A DNA stretch of 55,678 nucleotides from positions 1-55,678 of IMG/VR virus record IMGVR_UViG_3300020451_000899; one strand, 5' to 3'. The translations under genes and the position numbers were made by a program. Origin of the DNA: a virus. Below, in pieces: positions 1 to 10,200 of the stretch (positions within the stretch are counted from its first letter, which is position 1; every line of letters begins with the position of its first letter). The notes beneath the pieces are model-generated. The model ran no database searches. It was not told where the DNA came from and saw only the letters and a list, made by a program, of their open reading frames with translations.

Positions 1-1
1 T

Positions 2-1948
2 GCTTCTACACCAACCACTACTACTCCAGCAGTTGATGATTGGCAACATGAATCGAGCTTAAAGGGAAAAAGTTCAGATGAATTTTTTGGAATGTCTATA
101 AACTTCACTAATGATGATACTGGAGTTATTATAGGTAGACCTAGCGCCGAATTAGCGATTGATTTGCCAAGCGCTGACAAGGGCGGTTTTAGTTTTCATA
201 CAATTACAAGCAATGTTCCAAGCCCTACACCGTTATTTGAACATGTTAATGATTTAGAAACGACTGAGTTTGGCAAACATGTTTTTGCGTTTGATACAGT
301 AGACGATATTTTTATAGTCGCCTCTGCCACGGGTGAGAACAGCTGTGTAGTCAAAATGAAGTATGATAAGTCTACTGAAGGTCTTGCATTATTAGATGTT
401 ATGTCTCGTAGTGATTTGAATGAGAGTTCGCCAATTCAAAGCATCAAAGATCAGGCTGCGCATGATTTGTCTGTCTCAGATGACCTTAGCGTGATTGCAT
501 GTAGCAATCCTTTCGATGAAGTCTCTTCTAATCCTTCGAGGGGTTTGGTTTCAATTTTTGCTGTTCGTCATAATTTTCCTTTTAGAAAACGACCAAGTGA
601 TATTGTACAAATCTCAGGTGGTGAAGAAAACGCCCAGTTTGGAAAATCTATCGCTGTTAACGCATCTGCTACTTACTTGACAGAAGCTATCATTGCTGTA
701 GGCGCTCCAAAGGCAACGCAAGGTAGCGATCTCAAAGCTGGAAGTGTTAAGGTTTATAAGATAGATTATACTAACAATAATACTCAGGTTCAGCTTGGGG
801 GAGATTTAGCAGACGTAACAGGGTTTACGCCTGTGGCTGGTGCATTTTTTGGAAGCAAAGTTGCTATTAGTGGAGATGGCTTGGTAGTTGCTGCTTCTGA
901 ATTTGATCCTGCGACATCTTACGGAGCTGTACATATATTTAGTTGGACGGGCAGCGCTTGGGTATTCCAACAAACGCTGAGTAACAATATAGACTTTGAA
1001 TATTTTGGTCAAGAAATTAAACTGAATAACGAAGGCAGTGTTGTAGCAGTTGGAAGCGAAAACTCTTTTCCCAATGGCAAAGTACAAGTTTATTATGATG
1101 CAGTTGGAGCGCCAGCATTTACTTATGCTCAAATGGGCAGAACATTAAGACCCTCCATTGGCTCTGGAGCCTCCACAAGTTATGGTAAAAAACTTGCTAT
1201 TAGCAGAAACGCCGATTTGGTAGCGGTTGGGTATGATCATAGTTCTGTTGGTCTTGTAAATGTAGGAGCGTCAGATTTTTACAGTCTCGACAACGCTGCT
1301 CTTCCAACCCCCGCGCCCGTCTCTACAACACAGACTCCGCCAACAATCACAATAGGTACTCAGCCACAGGCTACTACAGTGACGGGTAGCACAGCTCAAT
1401 TTACCATAGCGGCTACTTCTAGCGATTCAGGTACTGTTAATTATCAATGGTACAAAAGGACGGGACAAAACAGCTCTCAACCAGTTGGTTCAGATTCTAG
1501 TACCTTGACATTAACAGGCTTGACGGCAAGCGATAACGCATCTGACATTTTCTGTAGAGTTACTAGATTGGGAGCGTTAGCGACTAGTGACGTAGTTGTT
1601 CTTACAGTGACAAGCTTGTCTATAGCTTCCCAACCTGTTAGCACATCCAGTAATCCTAATAACAATACAGAATTTTCTGTCTCTGTGAATGCTACTGGTG
1701 GCACTGTTGAATATAGATGGCAAGTCAGTAACGACGATTCTGCTACTGAGGCACAACCACCATCAGATTCTTCTTATAGCACCATTGATAATAATTCCAC
1801 AGGGCGTAGATATGATACTACCAGTGGAAATACTAATCCAAGGTCTTTTCACAGATGCAGAGTCCGGTTGAGGTTAGCAGACAACACCGTGGCATTAACT
1901 ATTTTTAGCGCCCCTGCCAGACATTTTCTTGCTCCACAAGCATCTTAA
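2..1948 (+). CDS. Virion surface protein with FG-GAP-like propeller and Ig-like domains, 5' partial
   Basis: The frame is open from the window edge through the first internal ATG at 92, and the residues before that ATG (WQHESSLKG, DEFFG) already belong to the first repeat, so the gene starts outside the window. About seven copies of a repeat follow, each with an FG-type turn and a hydrophobic strand ending in VG or similar (EFFGMSI, EFGKHVF, QFGKSIAV, FFGSKVAI, YFGQEIKL, SYGKKLAI). That number would suit a seven-bladed FG-GAP/integrin-alpha-like propeller. Two Ig-like segments follow, at roughly residues 435-520 and 535-615 counted from position 2, with YQWYKR and VEYRWQVS as core strands. 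Such folds are common in phage adhesion and decoration proteins. A surface or fibre role is inferred from fold and from the tail genes downstream. Confidence 0.7.
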   Translation, partial: ASTPTTTTPAVDDWQHESSLKGKSSDEFFGMSINFTNDDTGVIIGRPSAELAIDLPSADKGGFSFHTITSNVPSPTPLFEHVNDLETTEFGKHVFAFDTVDDIFIVASATGENSCVVKMKYDKSTEGLALLDVMSRSDLNESSPIQSIKDQAAHDLSVSDDLSVIACSNPFDEVSSNPSRGLVSIFAVRHNFPFRKRPSDIVQISGGEENAQFGKSIAVNASATYLTEAIIAVGAPKATQGSDLKAGSVKVYKIDYTNNNTQVQLGGDLADVTGFTPVAGAFFGSKVAISGDGLVVAASEFDPATSYGAVHIFSWTGSAWVFQQTLSNNIDFEYFGQEIKLNNEGSVVAVGSENSFPNGKVQVYYDAVGAPAFTYAQMGRTLRPSIGSGASTSYGKKLAISRNADLVAVGYDHSSVGLVNVGASDFYSLDNAALPTPAPVSTTQTPPTITIGTQPQATTVTGSTAQFTIAATSSDSGTVNYQWYKRTGQNSSQPVGSDSSTLTLTGLTASDNASDIFCRVTRLGALATSDVVVLTVTSLSIASQPVSTSSNPNNNTEFSVSVNATGGTVEYRWQVSNDDSATEAQPPSDSSYSTIDNNSTGRRYDTTSGNTNPRSFHRCRVRLRLADNTVALTIFSAPARHFLAPQAS

Positions 1949-1960
1949 TGGAGATATTCA

Positions 1961-2449
1961 ATGCCTATTAATGTTCCTGATTCTGTGTTCGATAAATACT
2001 TCGACGTAATAGACTCGACGTTTAATATATTTGGTGTTACATGTCAACTTGTTTCTTTAGAGAAGAAAGAGATTATCACTCCTCACAATCCTAATAATAA
2101 TATACCAGATAGAAATACTATTAATAATCATAGACGTAATGGTGGTGGTGATCATGATATAGGCAATAAAACTATTAGGGAAGTTGAGACTCTCACTGAT
2201 ATAAAGTTAAAAGTATACTGGGATCAAAAGCAGTGGATTGGTGTAACTGATACAATCAAAGTCCCCGATGGTTCTATTCAAACTATTGCTTATATGAGCG
2301 ATTTAGAGAAAATACTTAGAGCTAAATCTCTTATAGTTCATAAAGATATCAAAGATAAAAAAGAATTAAGATTTGAGAGATTTGGAGAACACATTCCATC
2401 TGGGTTAAAACAAAACAGATATTTCGCCTGCTTTTGGAAACGTGTATGA
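1961..2449 (+). CDS. Hypothetical virion neck/head-completion-type protein
   Basis: This 162-residue protein is not recognised at family level. It starts 12 bases after the previous stop, with GGAGAT upstream of the ATG. The middle is a polar Asn/Gly/His-rich stretch (residues about 45-70). The C-terminal half is a compact mixed strand-helix region containing LKVYWDQKQW and ending FACFWKRV. Its size and its place between a large surface protein and tail genes would suit a head-closure or neck protein. That role is an inference from synteny only. Its end overlaps the next gene by an ATGA junction, so the two are likely translated together. Confidence 0.45.
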   Translation: MPINVPDSVFDKYFDVIDSTFNIFGVTCQLVSLEKKEIITPHNPNNNIPDRNTINNHRRNGGGDHDIGNKTIREVETLTDIKLKVYWDQKQWIGVTDTIKVPDGSIQTIAYMSDLEKILRAKSLIVHKDIKDKKELRFERFGEHIPSGLKQNRYFACFWKRV

Positions 2450-3081
2450 ATATAACTCTAAACTTAGTAGAATCAGAAGCTCAGATTATGCGCAAAGTAA
2501 ATGCTGCTATTGCGCCTAGTATTAATATATATTTAGATAAACGACTCCCCGCTATTATCGCTGGAGCAAGACAGCTTGTCATATCTTGGGTAACAAATTC
2601 TAACGCGATGGAATCTTTGGCTCAAGCTTCTCCCGATTCATTGGCTGGGGCTTTTGGTGTACGACCAAGTTCTGCAATAGATATAGTGAGTGTTATTGCA
2701 GAGTCTGTTGCTGCTTCAACTACTGTAGAAATGAAGAAATTTGATGCAAATCTCAAAGGCTCTTTATCATTAAGCGTACAGCCAGATGACTTCATAAATT
2801 TATTATCGTTACCTCAAGGTCATACAATATACGATGGTGGCGACTTGCATTGGTTGCAGTGGTTGATTACGATTGGCAATGCGCCAATAGTCAGAAATTA
2901 TCACTACGAGGCTGGCTCTGGTCGAGGTAGAACTGGTCTAGGCGTCATGGCTTCTGGTGGGTCTTTCCGTGTGCCTCCTGAATATTCCGGCACAATTGAT
3001 GACAATTTTATTACTAGAGCTTTGTCTGGAGTAAGTAAAGAAAATCAAATAGCCAGCATGATAGAGAGGATATTAAAATAA
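2446..3081 (+). CDS. Hypothetical virion neck/tail-completion-type protein
   Basis: The ATG at 2446 overlaps the upstream stop as ATGA and is preferred over a TTG four codons earlier; it gives 211 residues. The N-terminal half is helical. The C-terminal half carries GRGRTGLGVM followed by GGSFRVPPEYSGT. From memory, motifs of this type recur in uncharacterised tail-completion or neck proteins of marine and other large phages, but I cannot confirm that by search. The gene ends in a TAATG overlap with the next one, which supports co-translation with the tail module. Confidence 0.45.
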   Translation: MNITLNLVESEAQIMRKVNAAIAPSINIYLDKRLPAIIAGARQLVISWVTNSNAMESLAQASPDSLAGAFGVRPSSAIDIVSVIAESVAASTTVEMKKFDANLKGSLSLSVQPDDFINLLSLPQGHTIYDGGDLHWLQWLITIGNAPIVRNYHYEAGSGRGRTGLGVMASGGSFRVPPEYSGTIDDNFITRALSGVSKENQIASMIERILK

Positions 3082-4037
3082 TGTCATATTCTCTATCTGG
3101 TTTTGGTAATGTTTTTGACAATAGTTTTCAAAATGAAATACAAGATAATATGGTGGAGTGGCTAGATTGGGGGCTGCTCAACAAGGGTAATTATTTCAAT
3201 GTTACGCTTGGAGAATTATCTCAAGATAGTAGAGATATGAGCCTTTTGCAATTGTCTGCAAACAACAACTTTGCAGCTGGTCAAGCTTGGGACGGCTTTC
3301 GATCAAATTGGATTTGGCAGAGCGGCATCACGGTCGAGAGTGGTGCTGAAGCCCCCATTGTTAGCGACAATAATGTAATTCCGGGTATATCTGGTGTTTA
3401 TGTAGATGATACATTTTATGCCTCAGATACCACTGGAACATACGCTCACCATGTTGATTATTTTAATGGAAGGGTAGTATTTGACACACCTATTCCCACG
3501 GGTTCCAAAGTACAAGCCGAATTTAGCTATAAATATATTAATATAATATATGCTAACAATCTCCCTTGGATACAGGAGGTTAGCGCGAGAAGTCTATTTC
3601 CCACGGGGGATGATCCTATTTTACCCCCAGAAATGGAAGTTCAGCTACCATCAGTAGCTGTGGAAGTCACATCGAATCGTAAATTTAAGCCCTTTGCACT
3701 CGGGTCTCAGGGCAATCAGTATGTATATACAGACGTTTTGTTTCATTGTATAGCAGATAATGTCTATACTAGGAACGCTATGGTGGACATGGTATCGCTT
3801 CAGAACGACAAAAATTTCGCTATATTTGACACAAATAGTGTAATTAATAGTGGAGAATTGCCCATAAATTATAACGGCTCTCCGGCTAGTGGCGCTCTGA
3901 GGTATCCAGATTTGATTTCTAAGCATCGCTATACAGATATTAGAATTCGTGATACTAAGTCACAGCAGGCAATAAGCATAAACTCTAATGTACATATTGG
4001 AGTCGTTACATCAACAATCGAAATAATAGGTTTTTAA
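3081..4037 (+). CDS. Virion structural protein, neck or tail type
   Basis: This 318-residue protein starts inside the TAATG junction with the previous gene. The N-terminal region reads MVEWLDWGLLNKGNYFNVTL. A central part has WDGFRSNWIWQSG and then SGVYVDDTFY and HHVDYFNGRVVFDT, which look like beta strands. I recall similar organisation in conserved structural proteins next to tail genes of large phages; the exact function is unknown to me. The position just upstream of a tail-tube-like gene makes a tail-terminator or connector role plausible. No catalytic motif, signal peptide or membrane segment is visible. Confidence 0.5.
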   Translation: MSYSLSGFGNVFDNSFQNEIQDNMVEWLDWGLLNKGNYFNVTLGELSQDSRDMSLLQLSANNNFAAGQAWDGFRSNWIWQSGITVESGAEAPIVSDNNVIPGISGVYVDDTFYASDTTGTYAHHVDYFNGRVVFDTPIPTGSKVQAEFSYKYINIIYANNLPWIQEVSARSLFPTGDDPILPPEMEVQLPSVAVEVTSNRKFKPFALGSQGNQYVYTDVLFHCIADNVYTRNAMVDMVSLQNDKNFAIFDTNSVINSGELPINYNGSPASGALRYPDLISKHRYTDIRIRDTKSQQAISINSNVHIGVVTSTIEIIGF

Positions 4038-4059
4038 ATAAACACGGGAGAATAACACT

Positions 4060-5043
4060 ATGAGTAACAGTCGTATTTTTTATGGCCTCCAGAACGTATC
4101 AATCAGTACTGATGACACTGCTGGTAATTTGCAGACTATCAGAGGCGTTCAGTCTGTAGGTACAAGTTCTACAACGAATATAGAAACGTTTAGTTCCTTT
4201 GGTAGCATTGCGGCTACTAGTATTCTGCAAGACATGGATCTAGAAATCACAATGGAAGTTGGTATAGGTTCGTGGACTACCGCTTTGTCAAGAATCGGAT
4301 ACGCTGGTTTCAGTTCAGGCTTCTTTGACACAACTAAAAAGGTCAGAATTACTTATGATGTCGGCGGCACTACTAAGTACGTAGAGCTTAATGCAATTCT
4401 AACGTCGTATTCTGCACAACTGGGTACTGACGGACCTGCTACAGAATCTTTAACATTTCAAAATGCTGGTAATGCCGGTTTTGGCACCGAAACAGCTGGA
4501 ACTACTCCTCTGCCAGAAGCACCGTCATCACTCGACTTGTGCGGTGTATTTACTAGACCAGACATGCATAATTTTCATAGAAAGTATCGAGCAGATTGTT
4601 GCTCAACTGCTGGCCCTGTTCTTAATACGGTCTCTAATGCTACCTCTTGGTCTATTAGTATGGATGCAAGTAACGAAAAGGTTAGTGTTCTTGGTCAATC
4701 CATGCCTTTTGGAAAATTTGCTAGCTTCCCCGTTGAGACAAGCATGGAAGTAGAAATGCATCTGGACCCAAGCTCAAGCATGGGGAGTTTTAATTCTGGA
4801 TCTGTAACTAGCGGTACTCTTGCTGATGTATGCTACGATCCGACTGTAATTCTTGGCCCTGATGGATCAAGTGCTACTAGTAAATCATGGAACCTACATA
4901 GAGCTAGACAGTCTGGTCAAAGCCGTAGTGGTGGTGACGTTGGTGGTGGAAACGTAACCGTCTCAGAGTCTTATACAGGGTACAATGACCTTGGTCATGA
5001 TTCAGATCTTAGTACGGGAACGACAGAAGCGCCATCAGCATAA
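4060..5043 (+). CDS. Tail-tube-like virion protein
   Basis: This 327-residue protein has a clear ribosome binding site (CGGGAG, about 12 bases before the ATG). It is rich in Ser, Thr and Gly, with alternating strands. Two segments look related in plan: residues about 25-140 (IRGVQSVG, then DLEITMEVGIG) and about 185-260 (SWSISMDASN, then SMEVEMHLDPS), hinting at a duplicated beta fold. Gene order (tube-like, then chaperones, then tape measure) is the usual order for a major tail tube protein, and this is the basis for the call. The C-terminal tail is Gly/Ser-rich and probably flexible. A baseplate or decoration protein is the alternative. Confidence 0.5.
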   Translation: MSNSRIFYGLQNVSISTDDTAGNLQTIRGVQSVGTSSTTNIETFSSFGSIAATSILQDMDLEITMEVGIGSWTTALSRIGYAGFSSGFFDTTKKVRITYDVGGTTKYVELNAILTSYSAQLGTDGPATESLTFQNAGNAGFGTETAGTTPLPEAPSSLDLCGVFTRPDMHNFHRKYRADCCSTAGPVLNTVSNATSWSISMDASNEKVSVLGQSMPFGKFASFPVETSMEVEMHLDPSSSMGSFNSGSVTSGTLADVCYDPTVILGPDGSSATSKSWNLHRARQSGQSRSGGDVGGGNVTVSESYTGYNDLGHDSDLSTGTTEAPSA

Positions 5044-5073
5044 TAGGGGTAAAATAAAAAAAATAAGATTGTT

Positions 5074-6006
5074 ATGAGGACAGAAGAACAGGAACTCATC
5101 ATACAGACTATACGTTCCGGTACTGTTATTCATAGAGATATGGTGATAGTACCGGCTACTATAGACAGGAACAGGAAAGCACTAAGGGTCTATAACAAAA
5201 GTTATAACGACGCCTTGGGGAAAGATATTATGACAGACCAAATGCTTGAACAGTGGATGATTGAAAATGGTCTTTTGCCAATGAATTTTTTGGTTAGGAG
5301 AGATCAATTAACCACACAGCTTGAAAATCTTAAAGCAGAGCTTTTTGAAAAAAACGGATCTAAGGTTGCCACAAAACAGATCAAAAAAACAATCAAAGGC
5401 GCACGACAATCATTGTCCGATCTTTTAAGACCTAAAACAGAGTATGCTCAAAATACCTGTGAATTCATTGCTAATATGGCTAAGATTGTATACATGTTAA
5501 AACATACTGTGTATAAGCGTGGTAAAAAGTATCGTTTTACTAATTATGATCAGATTGTTAATTGGTGGCAAACATCTTTATTGTCTGAGTCTGAAATTAG
5601 ATCTATAGCTAGAAGTCCAATTTGGAAAAGTCTTTGGGCCTCTAAGGGTTATGGTTTTAAACTCTTTGTGACCAGAAAAAATGCAGACATGACTATTAAC
5701 CAAAAAAACTTAATTACATGGTCTAGAGTTTATGATAGTATACATGAATCTATGGACGCTCCTACAGATCGTGTTATCAACGATGACGATATGTTAGATG
5801 GCTGGTTTATAGTGCAGTCTAGAAAAAGAGAAAAAGAACAAACTGAAAGTGAAGCTGAGAAGCTAATGGGTAAAAGCTCATCTATGCAAGACGCTACGCA
5901 TGTCATGATAAACAGATCATATGATAATGTAGATATAGATCAATTAAATAGTGGTATGACTGCCCCTGATTTGGAACAATCTTTAAAACAAACGACAGGA
6001 AAATAA
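5074..6006 (+). CDS. Probable tape-measure chaperone, paralogue A
   Basis: This 310-residue, charged, mostly helical protein lies two genes before the tape measure gene. Residues about 40-68 end in DIMTDQMLEQWMIENGLL and line up with KIMTKKELNNFLYSNGIW of the protein starting at 6346. Further on, AQNTCEFIANMAK lines up with EQNTAEAIADNAK in the same partner. The shared order and spacing of both blocks make the two genes paralogues. Tail assembly chaperones commonly sit in pairs just upstream of the tape measure gene, so that role is inferred from context. The C-terminal 70 residues are polar and probably disordered. Confidence 0.5.
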   Translation: MRTEEQELIIQTIRSGTVIHRDMVIVPATIDRNRKALRVYNKSYNDALGKDIMTDQMLEQWMIENGLLPMNFLVRRDQLTTQLENLKAELFEKNGSKVATKQIKKTIKGARQSLSDLLRPKTEYAQNTCEFIANMAKIVYMLKHTVYKRGKKYRFTNYDQIVNWWQTSLLSESEIRSIARSPIWKSLWASKGYGFKLFVTRKNADMTINQKNLITWSRVYDSIHESMDAPTDRVINDDDMLDGWFIVQSRKREKEQTESEAEKLMGKSSSMQDATHVMINRSYDNVDIDQLNSGMTAPDLEQSLKQTTGK

Positions 6007-6008
6007 TT

Positions 6009-6362
6009 ATGGATAATTTCAAAAACCGAAGAGAGAGAATACACGCTCAAAAATCTAAGGCGAAGCTTTCGCAAAATTTAAAAAAGAAAATACAAACAAC
6101 GATGATAGGAGCGTTAAGCAGCATCGAAAAACACTTTGGTTTTTTATGGGAACATCAAGACATTCCTGAATCAAAAAAAGAGGAAATGAGAAATGTTTTT
6201 AATGATTTAAGATCAGATATTTTAGATAAGGGAAATCATCAACTCAGAAATGTTGATGCTGAACTTTCTAATTATGAAGTTTTAGTAGATAAGGGATATC
6301 ACGATATATCATTTGTACCACCATCAATTTTACTGGAGAAATATCATGGCGAAGGACAATAA
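6009..6362 (+). CDS. Small hypothetical protein of the tail-chaperone cluster
   Basis: This 117-residue, highly charged helical protein starts two bases after the previous stop. A basic N-terminus (KNRRERIHAQKSKAKLSQ) is followed by amphipathic helices. Its last 17 bases overlap the start of the next gene, so expression of the three genes between 5074 and 7236 is probably linked. No known domain is recognised. Position between two paralogous chaperone-like genes and ahead of the tape measure suggests a part in tail assembly; this is inference only. Confidence 0.5.
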   Translation: MDNFKNRRERIHAQKSKAKLSQNLKKKIQTTMIGALSSIEKHFGFLWEHQDIPESKKEEMRNVFNDLRSDILDKGNHQLRNVDAELSNYEVLVDKGYHDISFVPPSILLEKYHGEGQ

Positions 6363-7236
6363 AATTAGGAACGTCACTGTTAAGCAGGATGACGGCACTG
6401 AAATCAAAATTACTGTTAAAAGACCTGCGGGTCGTGCTATGGCTGACGCACAACGTGTATCTGCTAAAGTTTGGACAGATTGTGTGCGTGACAAGATCAT
6501 GACAAAAAAAGAGTTGAATAATTTCCTATATTCTAATGGTATCTGGGATAAGAAAAAAGATCTAGAACAGGTGATCATTTCAGAACAGATACAGGAAATG
6601 GAAAAACAGCTTTATACTGGTGGCGACAAAAGCAAAGAAATGAAAGCCTCAGATGCTAAAGATTTAGCCATACAAATGCGTATTAAAAGGATTGAGCTTA
6701 GGGATTTAATTGCTGAAAAGATGGAATTAGAACAAAATACCGCTGAAGCTATCGCAGATAACGCTAAATTTGACTTTTTGGTAGCTAGGTCAACTTTCTT
6801 TGAAAATGGCGAAACCGTGTATAAAGATGTAGAAGATTATGAAGCAAACGCAGATTCACCAATCGGTTCAGCAGCTGCTAGCGCATTGGCTGAAATGCTT
6901 TATGCTTTAGACAAGAATTTTGAGGCTAATTTGCCTGAAAATAAGTTCTTGACTAGCCAGCACATGGTCAACGAAGAGTTGTCTTTAGTTGACGATGAAG
7001 GTAATACTGTAGATACAAAGGGCAGGAGAATTAATGAATTTGGTCATTATTTAAATGACAAAGGACAGCGGACAGACTTAGATGGAAATCTACTTGATGA
7101 AGAGGGTAATTATATTCCCTCTGTTACTTATATAGATGATATTCACGAAAACACTGCTATAGACGAAGAAGAAGCCACCAAGCCAAAACCTAAAAGAGCT
7201 AAGAAAAAGGTAGCTACTTCTAAATCTAGCAGATAA
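6346..7236 (+). CDS. Probable tape-measure chaperone, paralogue B
   Basis: The ATG at 6346 is chosen because GGAGAA lies seven bases upstream; an earlier TTG at 6313 lacks such a site. This gives 296 residues. The protein repeats two sequence blocks of the gene at 5074 (see that entry). Its C-terminal third is a run of Asp/Glu/Gly-rich turns (DDEGNTVDTKGRR, DLDGNLLDEEGNYI) followed by a basic tail (KPKPKRAKKK). The turn-rich region is absent from paralogue A. Position directly before the tape measure gene supports a tail-assembly chaperone role. Confidence 0.5.
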   Translation: MAKDNKIRNVTVKQDDGTEIKITVKRPAGRAMADAQRVSAKVWTDCVRDKIMTKKELNNFLYSNGIWDKKKDLEQVIISEQIQEMEKQLYTGGDKSKEMKASDAKDLAIQMRIKRIELRDLIAEKMELEQNTAEAIADNAKFDFLVARSTFFENGETVYKDVEDYEANADSPIGSAAASALAEMLYALDKNFEANLPENKFLTSQHMVNEELSLVDDEGNTVDTKGRRINEFGHYLNDKGQRTDLDGNLLDEEGNYIPSVTYIDDIHENTAIDEEEATKPKPKRAKKKVATSKSSR

Positions 7237-7253
7237 AGTCTAAGGATGTTTAT

Positions 7254-10200
7254 GTGTCCAAATTCGTATTAACTGCTCAATTACAATTACAGGCTCCTAA
7301 TAATACTAGGCAAGTCGTACAGCAAATACAAAACCAGCTAAAAGGCGTTAATGTTAACGTCGCCGTACAAGGTACGGCTCAAGCCAATAAGCAAGTACAG
7401 AAGCTTTCTGGCAACCTAAATGCAGCTTCTAAAAATGCTGGCAAATTAGGAAAGAATTTTGCAGCTTCAGTAAGAAGATTTTCTGCTATGGCTATTGCCA
7501 ATAGAGCAGTCAGTCTCTTCACTAATACGCTGTCTGCTGCTATTTCTGAATCTATAAAGTTTGAACGAGAATTAGTTAAGATTGTTCAGGTCACGGGAAA
7601 AAGTACTGAGCAGCTTCAATTCTTGACAGACACTGTTAGAAATCTTGCTACAAGCTTGGGCGTGGGGTCTACCTCTTTATTAGGCGTTAGTAGAACTTTG
7701 TCTCAAGCGGGTATGTCTGCTAAAGAGACACAGATCGCATTGAAGACCCTTGCCAGAACTGAATTAGCACCTACATTTGAAAATATCACACAGACCGCTG
7801 AAGGTGCTGTGGCTATCTTTAATCAGTTTAGAGCTGGTGCTGCTGCTCTAGAAGAACAATTGGGCGCTGTTAACGCCGTAGCTGGTAAATTTGCTGTTGA
7901 AGCAGGTGACATTATCGCCGCTGTTCGTAGAACTGGTGGTGTCTTCAAAGCCGCTGGTGGTGACTTAAATGAACTTATAGCATTGTTCACTAGTGTTAGA
8001 TCTACTACACGAGAAAGTGCAGAAAGTATTTCTACTGGTTTACGTACTATCTTTACTCGTATTCAACGTCCTAAGACAATTGAATTTATGAAACAGTTTG
8101 GCGTAGAGCTGACTGACTTAGAGGGTAAATTCGTTGGTCCTTTTGAAGCTGTTAAAAGACTTAGTGGAGCATTAGCTGGTCTTGAACAGGGGGATGTAAC
8201 TTTTATTAAGATCGCTGAAGAGCTTGGTGGTTTTAGACAGATTGGTAAAGTTATTCCTTTGATCCAAGAATTTGCTGTAGCCCAACAAGCATTAAAAGTA
8301 GCACAAAAAGGACAAGATTCTTTAGCAAAAGACGCAGCATCTGCTCAAGCTGCTCTTGCTATTAGGATTGCTAAAGTAAAAGAAGAATTTCTAGAACTTA
8401 TAGATAATGTAACTAAAACACCTACATTCCAATTGATGGCTAGTGCTGCTCTTGGTCTCGCCTCTGCGTTAATTAAAGTTGCAGATTCTTTAAAAGTTAT
8501 ATTACCAATTATTACTGCCATAGCAGCTGTTAAATTTACAAAAGGTATTTCTGGATTTTTAGGTGGCGTTGCTGGCGCTTTCTCTGGAAAGGCTAGAGGT
8601 TTTAATAAAGGCGGTTTTGTTCCGGGGTCTGGCAATTCTGATACTGTACCAGCTATGCTTACTCCCGGCGAATTTGTTATTAGGAAGAAAAGCGCCCAAG
8701 CTATGGGCGGCGAGGCTCTAGGCGCTATCAATAAATACGCTAAGGGGGGAAAGATTTTAACCCGTAGACAACCAGTTGGTATGTTGGTCAATAGTATTGG
8801 TGAAGGAGATCCAAAAGACACGGAAGGTTCTGTTACTCTAAAAAGTATTAAGAGTGGTACTCCAGCCATTAACAAACTAAAAACAAAAGCAGCAAGTATT
8901 GGCAAGCCATATAAGTTTAAAGTAAAAGTAGCAAAATCACAGTTCAATAAGCAAGATAAATTCAAAACAGATGCAATAGACCCTGTTACTGCTAGCATTG
9001 AAGACGCTGCTGGAATGCTAGGTATTGCACCCAAGGGTGGCTTAGACAAAATAAATACTGCTTTAGGCCAAATGTTTGAAGATTTTGTAAATAAACAGGC
9101 TGGTCTAGATTCTCCGGGCAGTGCCAATTTTGACTTAGTTGACAAAGAAGCGGCTCTTAATGGTCTCACTAAAGAAAAAATTAAGAAATTTACTGATATT
9201 AAATTGCGAGATACAGATGAAAATGCTAATACGCTCGCAAAGAAAGCAGTAAATGAAGGATTATTTAATGCTCATGCTAAACGCGAATTTAATAAGATAA
9301 AAAATCAGAGATCGAAGAGAGTCAAAAAAGCTGCTGGTGGTTCTATTACTGGTGCAGGTTCAGACACAGTGCCAGCGTTACTGACTCCCGGTGAATTTGT
9401 AGTAAATAAAGAATCTGCTAAAAGTATTGGTTATTCTAATCTTAGCCACATGAACAAATACGCTGACGGCGGTATTGTTAGTCAGTTTAAAAGATCTGGC
9501 GTACAAGGGCTGTCTAATGGTGGCTTGCCTATGGTTCCGCTAGGCGCTTTGCAGGGTCAGGCTTATACACATCAGCAGGGTCAAAGCAGGATGGCTATGT
9601 CATCTCAAACTGCTCCTTCTCCTGTCGGCAAGGCTTCTAAGAAAACAGCAGAAGGTTTAAATGCATTAACTGGTGGTCTCGTTGGCGCACAGATGGCTCT
9701 TAGCATGTTGACACCAGCTATAGATGAAAATAGTAGTGGCACTATGAAAGCTACAGCTTTTGTAATGAATTCTATGAATAGTTTAGTTGGTACAATTACA
9801 TTAGTGCAAATGGCATTAGCCATTTTCGGAAAAGAATTGACGATGGACAGTGTTAAAAAATTCTTTAAAAACTTTGACATGGGCGATGTTAAAGACATGC
9901 TTAGTGGCAAGGGTGGTAAGATTAAAAGCGCCATTACTAAAGGAGCTACATCAAAAATTCAAGGTGCTGGCAAAGGTCTGCGTAATATTGGCAGGAACAT
10001 GTCTCAGGGTGCAAAGGCAATGGGAGGGGCAAGGGGCAAAGCTGCGAATCTAGCTGGCAAAGGTATACGGAATGTTGGTAGACTGTTCACAAAACTTGGC
10101 CCATCACTTGGTAAACTGATAGGTACAGTATCTGGACTTGTTGGCCCTATGACTCTTGCAGCTGGCACTGTTAGTATGTTTAATGGTTTCTTGGATTCTT

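Noticed and set aside
8345-9169. 274-codon minus-strand frame inside the tape measure gene
   Set aside because: It lies opposite an unambiguous long gene, has a low-complexity composition that mirrors the coding strand, and has no family features.
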